Shown here one piece after another: positions 30,501 to 35,085 of a stretch of 35,085 nt of DNA. Below the pieces are notes generated by a model. That model ran no database searches. It saw nothing but the letters and a program-made list of their open reading frames with translations, and was not told the origin of the DNA. The DNA is from a virus, in IMG/VR virus record IMGVR_UViG_3300027833_000126, positions 1 to 35,085 of that record, one strand, 5' to 3'. Numbering within the stretch: the stretch's first letter is position 1; every line of letters starts with the position of its first letter. A program made the translations under genes and the position numbers.

Positions 30501-32071
30501 TGGAAGATATTAAACAAATACAAGAATTCTTTTCTAAACCAGTAAAAGAAAATTCAAGACGCTCTCCTGATTTTATTCTAACAGAACCAGCAGAGATAAA
30601 GTTCACAGAATCATATGGCTCCGGTATTAAAGCACCCGGTGTTTTACACCACGCAAATGAGGGGGCATTTTTGGGAGCAGAAGGTGCTTATATTTTCGAT
30701 TTTCCTGGAGGTACTTTTTATGTAGATGAAGATAAAGAGGAAGCTATTCGAATTTATCCTCTTAAAGACCAATCTGAAGAACTTCAATTAGCACTTGATT
30801 ATACTCCATTTGCTCCAAAATACGAGACATGGAAAAGTTGGGTTAAAGAGCCTAAAACATTAGAAGAAGCAAATGTTTCATGGTCTACAATACACTCATC
30901 ACCCCCAGAATCTGATTTAATAGCTTCAGATATTCAAAAAGCAATGAATCAAAATAAAGGAGATGAAGCTATAATTCACCAACTTAAGATTGCTAGAAGA
31001 AAGATGAATGTTGGTGATTTAAAGAAAGCCAAAGAAATCGTTAGTAGATATTTAGCTGTTGGTTTAGAAGAACTAAAAGAAGCTGACCTAAACGACCCAG
31101 TTGCTATGAAAATGAGAGCAGCTAAAGATAAGCTAGCTAAAATGAGAAAAACAAATGCTGGTGATGATGGTAATGATAAATTCTTTAAAAATTCAACTAA
31201 ACTTGCTACATTAAATAAAGCACGTAAACAATTAATGCGTGATATGGAGCAAGAAGCTGAACCAGAAGGTGGCTCAATTGCTGATGAATATGGAAGAAAA
31301 CTAAATAAAATTGATGCTGCAATCGCTAAACTATCAGGTAGAAAAGAGATGGACTATGATACCGCTGTCGGTAAAGTAAACGAATACGATGTATACATGC
31401 CTTCACAAGAAGAGGTAGATAATTTCTTTAATAGCCATGATAGTTTAGGTTCACATTACTTAAATAACAAACCTGTTATGGGTCAAGAAGCTACATTTAA
31501 TTTAATGCCTATTGAACCCTGGGATGAATATGATTACTCTAACTGGAAGGCTCTACAAGCAGATACATTAGAAGAAGTTACTCGTTATAGTGGTTTCACT
31601 AGAAACCCAGAAGATCCAGATTCCGAACCATTTAAACCAACAAAATCAGTATCGGAATTTACAGAAGATTTAAGAGCATTATTTGGTAAATTTAAAGGTG
31701 ATTTAAAAAATCCTGAATTTATAAAAGGAGTAGCTCAAGTAATGGTTAATTGGAAACCACTTTTAAGAAGTCAATTAGACGAAGTTCAAAAAGGACACAA
31801 CGAAAAAGTATCTAAATCATTAAAAGAAGAAGAGGGCTACTCTAAATTCTTAAAAACAGACGACAACCCAGAAGGTAAAACTAAAGGTTTAACTACAAAA
31901 GCCATGAATAAAATCCTTATGAATGTAATTAAGGATCTTAAAGAAGGAGAACCTGGTTTGTGGGACAATATTCGTGCTAAAAGAGCAAGAGGAGAAAAAC
32001 CATCTAGTAAAAACTCAAAAGCTTACAAATCAGCTGTAGCTGCTGGAAAGCGCATCAATAAGGAAAAATAA
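30500..32071 (+). CDS. Multi-segment protein of unknown function with C-terminal GLWDNI motif (523 aa)
   Basis: Starts one base inside the previous stop (TAATG). It has distinct segments. Residues ~1-110 are beta-rich (GAYIFDFPGGTFYVDEDKEE). From ~125 to 195 a helical block (ANVSWSTIHSSPPESDLIAS) is followed by a Lys/Glu coil, then a charged helical region (KMRAAKDKLAKMRKTNAG). A Tyr/Asp-rich block (VDNFFNSHDSLGSHYLNN) and further helices lead to the basic C-terminal end GLWDNIRAKRARGEKP (486-501). The last motif is familiar from marine-phage virion proteins, where it is often near the C-terminus. LEEA, LKEA and VNEY sites separate several segments. No catalytic motif was recognised. An internal or structural role is guessed. 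Confidence 0.65.
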   Translation: MEDIKQIQEFFSKPVKENSRRSPDFILTEPAEIKFTESYGSGIKAPGVLHHANEGAFLGAEGAYIFDFPGGTFYVDEDKEEAIRIYPLKDQSEELQLALDYTPFAPKYETWKSWVKEPKTLEEANVSWSTIHSSPPESDLIASDIQKAMNQNKGDEAIIHQLKIARRKMNVGDLKKAKEIVSRYLAVGLEELKEADLNDPVAMKMRAAKDKLAKMRKTNAGDDGNDKFFKNSTKLATLNKARKQLMRDMEQEAEPEGGSIADEYGRKLNKIDAAIAKLSGRKEMDYDTAVGKVNEYDVYMPSQEEVDNFFNSHDSLGSHYLNNKPVMGQEATFNLMPIEPWDEYDYSNWKALQADTLEEVTRYSGFTRNPEDPDSEPFKPTKSVSEFTEDLRALFGKFKGDLKNPEFIKGVAQVMVNWKPLLRSQLDEVQKGHNEKVSKSLKEEEGYSKFLKTDDNPEGKTKGLTTKAMNKILMNVIKDLKEGEPGLWDNIRAKRARGEKPSSKNSKAYKSAVAAGKRINKEK

Positions 32072-32081
32072 CATATTTATC
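32072..32081 (+). promoter_or_regulatory. Candidate promoter box CATATTTATC
   Basis: CATATTTATC begins the base after the preceding stop codon, and 36 nt lie between its first base and the ATG at 32108. It differs from the consensus at the last base. No TTTG/TTG element is found at 17-20 nt upstream; CTGG at 32043-32046 is too far. A weaker candidate than the others. Confidence 0.4.
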
Positions 32082-32107
32082 ACATATAAACATAATTAAA
32101 TCCTATA

Positions 32108-32158
32108 ATGAATAATTTCGACTTAACAAAATATTTAGCTGAAGGTAAGCTATACGAG
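32108..32158 (+). repeat. Direct repeat, copy 1 (N-terminal tag coding region)
   Basis: These 51 bases encode MNNFDLTKYLAEGKLYE. By hand alignment they match 32385-32435 at 46 of 51 positions. Three of the differences are silent and two change residues (Y9/F9, Y16/H16), so the protein sequence is under constraint or the duplication is recent. Copy 2 begins the next gene, 277 bp downstream. Confidence 0.85.
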
Positions 32159-32365
32159 AATGTATTAGCCCAAAAACTTAGAGACGAAGCAACCCAACCA
32201 GATTCAAAAGTAGGTGCTGCTATATTTAACAAATATGCTAAAAAAGTAGAAAAAGCTGACAAAGAAGATTATGTAAAACTTCTAAAAGCTATGGAAAATG
32301 AATTAATATCCAAACACCCTGATACATTTAGTGGTGAAGATGATATCCCAGGAAGTTTCCTATAA
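32108..32365 (+). CDS. Small tag-bearing protein of unknown function (85 aa)
   Basis: Starts MNNFDLTKYLAEGKLYENVL, followed by a helical, lysine-rich body (KKVEKADKEDYVKLLKAMEN) and an acidic end (DTFSGEDDIPGSFL). The first 17 residues match those of the next protein except for two positions. They contain LAE and LYE, matching the (L/I)xE cut-site pattern of T4 prohead protease, so the mature protein could be the part after LYE. The length after such cutting would be 68 residues, comparable to small internal head proteins. No enzyme motif is seen. It has a candidate promoter at 32072. Confidence 0.65.
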   Translation: MNNFDLTKYLAEGKLYENVLAQKLRDEATQPDSKVGAAIFNKYAKKVEKADKEDYVKLLKAMENELISKHPDTFSGEDDIPGSFL

Positions 32366-32384
32366 AACTAAAAATTAAAATAAA

Positions 32385-32435
32385 ATGAATAATTTCGATT
32401 TAACAAAATTTTTAGCTGAAGGTAAATTACACGAG
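32385..32435 (+). repeat. Direct repeat, copy 2 (N-terminal tag coding region)
   Basis: These 51 bases encode MNNFDLTKFLAEGKLHE, 46/51 identical to copy 1 at 32108-32158. A third, more diverged in-frame copy of the second half (MAAEGKLHE) is encoded at 32895-32921 inside the same gene. Confidence 0.85.
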
Positions 32436-33965
32436 GGAACAATGGCTGAAGCCTTAAATAAGCCCCTAGTCCAATTAGGTCCTGCTCTAGAAAAAAGAAT
32501 GAAATCTTCAAACTTTGAGGTTAAAATCATCCCAAACCAAATCTCAGTCCCAAGCGACGCAAAAGATGCTATTTCACAAAATTCCAAACTAGCAGCAATT
32601 GCTTTCGGTGAATCCGGAGGTCGGGAATTTATGGAAGTAGTAGTTAACAAAGACAGATTAAAAGATTTAACCAAAGTTAGAGACTATTTTAACATACCTT
32701 CAGGAGCATATGGTCCTGATAAGGATATGGGTTGGGTAGTAAAGAATGTCCGTAATGTTAATGCTGGCGATATTACAGCAAGCAAGGCAGAATCCGTAGG
32801 TAATGTAGGTATACTAACTTTCTTTAGAGCTGAAAAAGCTAATGATGATAGTACAGGGGTGTTCGGTACTCAAAGTATTAAAAGTACTAATAAGATGGCT
32901 GCTGAAGGTAAACTACACGAATTTACAGATGCAATCTCCCCAGAAGAAGTTAGGGATATGGCTCAAATGGTAGCTGATGCTTTTACTGCAGAAGATGCTG
33001 AAGGTGATAGATTCTCAACTTACATGGTTTACAAAGTAGGTAATGTAGATGGAATGTCATTCGAACTAGATACAGAAGCAACAGAACAAACACCAGAAGA
33101 CGATGCTAAATATGGTACTGGTGAAGGCTGGGGTGGTATGTTTAGAGTTAAACCAACAGATAACGGGTATGAAATTAGAAACAGCGAAAAAGGTGGCTTA
33201 GTAGCTACTATGGATGGTTCAGGTTTTACAATGTTAGATGCTGAACAATCAAAAGCTGAAATGGGTGGAGATACCGACTACATGGAACGTAGAAGAGAAA
33301 CAGACGATTACATAGAAGAAGGTGAAGAAGAAGTTAAAGAAATTAAATCAAATAAAATGAAAAAATCAGAACTTAAAGAAATGATCAAAGCCGCAATGAT
33401 GGCTGACACAGCAGTTTACGAGGCAGAAGACGTTGAAGTAACAGATGATGAAGATATTGATGTTGATATCGAAAAAGATGTTAAAGTTGATGACGAAGAG
33501 TCAGAAGTAGACATCGATATAAATGCTGAACTTCCAGGCGAAGATGGTGATGTAACTGAAGTTTTAGCTTTACTTATGAAATCACAACAAGCTGCTGAGG
33601 ACATAGGAGATGAAAAACTTATGGATCAAATAGGTAATACAATTACTTACTTTACTCGTTCTCACGTTGCTAATGTAAACGAAGCTGATTTAGATATGGA
33701 CTTAGATAGCGCTGCTGGTAGAGCTAAAGAAGCTACAATCGGATTGGACGAAACAGAAGAACTAGACGAAAAGAAACAAGGATATAACGACGAGTTAGAT
33801 GATTCTGAAGGTGCTAAGCATGGTAAGAAGAAACAAGACATGGCTCAACGTCGTGCTGATTCTGAAAACATGGAAAAAGCAGATGGTAAGAGAAAATATT
33901 CAGGAGATAAGTCAAAAGATCTAAATGAATCAGTAACTTTCCCAATGTGGAATAAAATTAAATAA
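32385..33965 (+). CDS. Three-unit tag-bearing protein, possible polyprotein (526 aa)
   Basis: Unit 1 (1-170) starts with MNNFDLTKFLAEGKLHE, then an unknown alpha/beta domain (FEVKIIPNQISVPS, EFMEVVVNKDRL, VGILTFFRAEKAN). Unit 2 (171-324) starts with M171-A-A-E-G-K-L-H-E, a repeat of the tag core, and has TYMVYKVGNVDGMSFEL. Unit 3 (325-526) starts MKKSELKEMIKAAMM after an A-rich stretch (AAATAAAATG at 33350-33359) that looks like a gene leader. It holds an acidic Asp/Glu/Val tract (345-393), a conserved-looking helix LALLMKSQQAAEDIGDEKLM and a charged basic tail. This looks like the fusion of three once separate small proteins, or a polyprotein cut after LHE sites. No enzyme motif is seen. Confidence 0.7.
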   Translation: MNNFDLTKFLAEGKLHEGTMAEALNKPLVQLGPALEKRMKSSNFEVKIIPNQISVPSDAKDAISQNSKLAAIAFGESGGREFMEVVVNKDRLKDLTKVRDYFNIPSGAYGPDKDMGWVVKNVRNVNAGDITASKAESVGNVGILTFFRAEKANDDSTGVFGTQSIKSTNKMAAEGKLHEFTDAISPEEVRDMAQMVADAFTAEDAEGDRFSTYMVYKVGNVDGMSFELDTEATEQTPEDDAKYGTGEGWGGMFRVKPTDNGYEIRNSEKGGLVATMDGSGFTMLDAEQSKAEMGGDTDYMERRRETDDYIEEGEEEVKEIKSNKMKKSELKEMIKAAMMADTAVYEAEDVEVTDDEDIDVDIEKDVKVDDEESEVDIDINAELPGEDGDVTEVLALLMKSQQAAEDIGDEKLMDQIGNTITYFTRSHVANVNEADLDMDLDSAAGRAKEATIGLDETEELDEKKQGYNDELDDSEGAKHGKKKQDMAQRRADSENMEKADGKRKYSGDKSKDLNESVTFPMWNKIK

Positions 33966-34008
33966 AAATAAAGGTTAACAAATTAATAAAATTTATAAAA
34001 CAAAAATT

Positions 34009-34179
34009 ATGAACACTCAAGAATTAAAAGAACAACTAGACGCATTGTACGAATCATTTACTATGGAGCACGCAGGTACTTCAAAAGCAGCACACGGACG
34101 TGCTCGTAAAGCATTAGGTGGAATCAAAAGTTTGATTTCTGATTATCGTAAAGCATCTGTTGCTCAAGATAAAAAGTAA
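34009..34179 (+). CDS. Histone H1-like (Hc1-type) small protein, tentative (56 aa)
   Basis: Starts MNTQELKEQLDALYESFTME and continues HAGTSKAAHGRARKALGGIK. It has 13 Lys/Arg residues, concentrated in the second half. The pattern of an N-terminal helix, then xKAAxGRxRKALxxIK and a further helix (LISDYRKASV) is like the histone-H1-like/Hc1 proteins common in Bacteroidetes, which are short, basic and bind DNA. The family link is from residue pattern only. If right, it could compact or coat phage DNA or be a packaged head protein; LYE at 13-15 fits the tag-cutting pattern. The leader is A-rich with no Shine-Dalgarno. It ends 3 nt before the next gene. Confidence 0.55.
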   Translation: MNTQELKEQLDALYESFTMEHAGTSKAAHGRARKALGGIKSLISDYRKASVAQDKK

Positions 34180-34182
34180 AAC

Positions 34183-35085
34183 ATGAACGAACGTAAACTT
34201 ACCAAATCTGAACTAGCTAAACGCGAAGATATCATCATGAAAATGAAGGATAACAAGCGTGCGTTAGTTCAGAAATATGGTAAGGATGCGGAAGCAGTAA
34301 TGTATGGTCGCGCTACCAATTTAGCAAAAACAAAAGCAGAAGCAATGGATCAAGATAAACTAAGAGAAATGATTAAGGATGCTTTACAGAATCCTAAAAA
34401 AGCAGATTTAAATAAAGACGGTAAACTATCTGACTACGAAGAAAAACGTGGTGCTGCTATTGAAAAATCAATGGTTGATGAAATTGATTTAGATCTTAAA
34501 GGTGGAACTCAATCTAATACAGATGATGCTGAAGCCGGTATTTTAGGTGCTGAAGACGTTTTAGGTTTAGAAGAAGGTTCTTCAAGTGAAGAAAAACGCA
34601 TCGCAATGTCTGCTATCAAAAGATTAGCTAAATACAGAGGAGTTAGTGATTCAGAAGCTAGACAAGATTTAATTAGAGCTGCTAAAGAAGTAGGTGATCT
34701 AAAAGAAAATTTTAATCAAGTAGATAGCCAATTCGAAGATTTATCTCAAGTAGTAAAAAATATTGCTCATGTAGGTGAAATGTCTATTGAAGACGCAGCT
34801 ATGGGAGCAATTGATCATATTGGTGAAGAATTTAATGTTGACCTTGATTTTGGTCGTATGAATGAAGACCTAGATTTAGGTCACGAAGACAACGAACCAG
34901 GCATGTTAAAATCTGATCTATATCGTATTGGAAAATATGCTATGGATTTATACCAAATGATGGATGAATTTGAAGCAGGATCTGAAGAAGTAGATTTCCC
35001 ACATTGGTGGCAAGCTAAAATCATCAGAGCTAAAGATTCATTAGTAGGTGCTAAACATTATTTAGACTTTGAAGTTAAAGAACCA
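34183..35085 (+). CDS. EF-hand-containing virion-type protein, N-terminal part (3' end outside window)
   Basis: ATG at 34183 opens a frame that runs to the window end (301 codons, no stop). Residues 1-60 are a basic helix ([20 protein letters not shown]). Residues 75-86 ([12 protein letters not shown]) fit an EF-hand calcium loop at all main positions: D75, N77, D79, G80, L82, S83 and E86. Residues 115-135 are acidic, 140-180 helical. Residues 243-296 ([47 protein letters not shown]) are a region often seen in virion proteins of marine T4-like phages. A structural or head-associated protein is likely. The single EF-hand suggests calcium-stabilised assembly, an inference. Confidence 0.7.
   Translation, partial: MNERKLTKSELAKREDIIMKMKDNKRALVQKYGKDAEAVMYGRATNLAKTKAEAMDQDKLREMIKDALQNPKKADLNKDGKLSDYEEKRGAAIEKSMVDEIDLDLKGGTQSNTDDAEAGILGAEDVLGLEEGSSSEEKRIAMSAIKRLAKYRGVSDSEARQDLIRAAKEVGDLKENFNQVDSQFEDLSQVVKNIAHVGEMSIEDAAMGAIDHIGEEFNVDLDFGRMNEDLDLGHEDNEPGMLKSDLYRIGKYAMDLYQMMDEFEAGSEEVDFPHWWQAKIIRAKDSLVGAKHYLDFEVKEP

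Noticed and set aside
32375-32674. 99-codon minus-strand frame opposite the tag-bearing gene
   Set aside because: It is a shadow of the strongly coding + strand frame, which has a repeat-supported start.
1-35085. Integrase, attachment sites, IS elements or lysogeny genes
   Set aside because: None was seen. The content is that of a lytic T4-like phage, and the four tRNAs look like functional phage tRNAs rather than an attachment site.

Overview
The window is a stretch of a tailed (T4-like, contractile-tail) bacteriophage genome. Nearly every confident gene is on the + strand, genes are tightly packed (many 1-4 nt overlaps of the TAATG or ATGA type), and the base composition is AT-rich. Recognisable T4-type parts are a gp55-like late sigma factor, a gp5-like baseplate spike, gp25, gp6 and a gp61-like primase. 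Three features point to a marine Bacteroidetes (flavobacterial) host: promoter-like sites that fit TTTG/TTG-N17-20-TAnnTTTa better than sigma-70 boxes, start codons with A/T-rich leaders and no Shine-Dalgarno sequence, and a tail fibre with GSSGTSG collagen-like repeats. The host assignment is inference.

Layout. 1-1.2 kb: the 3' end of an unknown gene and four genes for proteins of 55-65 aa. 1.26-1.70 kb: four tRNA genes (Gln-UUG, Ser-UGA, Gly with the very unusual anticodon ACC, Thr-UGU) closed by a strong intrinsic terminator. 1.75-4.9 kb: small unknown proteins (two with an N-terminal membrane anchor), an HD-domain phosphohydrolase and the late sigma factor. 4.9-18.2 kb: the baseplate operon (spike, poly-proline structural protein, gp25, gp6, a DNRLRE-like protein, a coiled-coil protein and a 1870-aa wedge or tail protein). 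18.2-23.9 kb: virion/tail proteins, two of which share a C-terminal module, ending in a 987-aa tail fibre with collagen-like, Ig-like and LamG-like parts. 23.9-26.1 kb: DNA metabolism genes (GIY-YIG-like nuclease, primase, PD-(D/E)XK nuclease). 26.1-35.1 kb: a long block of unusual proteins whose N-termini look like short cleavable tags ending in (L/I)xE: a P-loop kinase, a 798-aa fusion of nucleotidyltransferase + metalloprotease + DUF5661-like + second metalloprotease + HAD phosphatase, a zinc-ribbon protein, several unknowns, a small histone-H1-like protein, and an EF-hand protein cut off by the window end.

How it may work together. The sigma factor at 4.2 kb may read the recurrent YATATTTATR sites that precede most transcription units, although those sites also fit the -7 element of the host sigma. 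In three cases the start codon lies exactly 13 nt from the first base of the site, which predicts nearly leaderless mRNAs. The most interesting system is the 26-34 kb block. The shared N-terminal tags resemble T4 capsid-targeting sequences, cut by the prohead protease after (L/I)xE, so this block may encode enzymes packed into the head and injected with the DNA. At least two of its ORFs look like fusions of several such units (polyproteins). This is a hypothesis from sequence pattern only.
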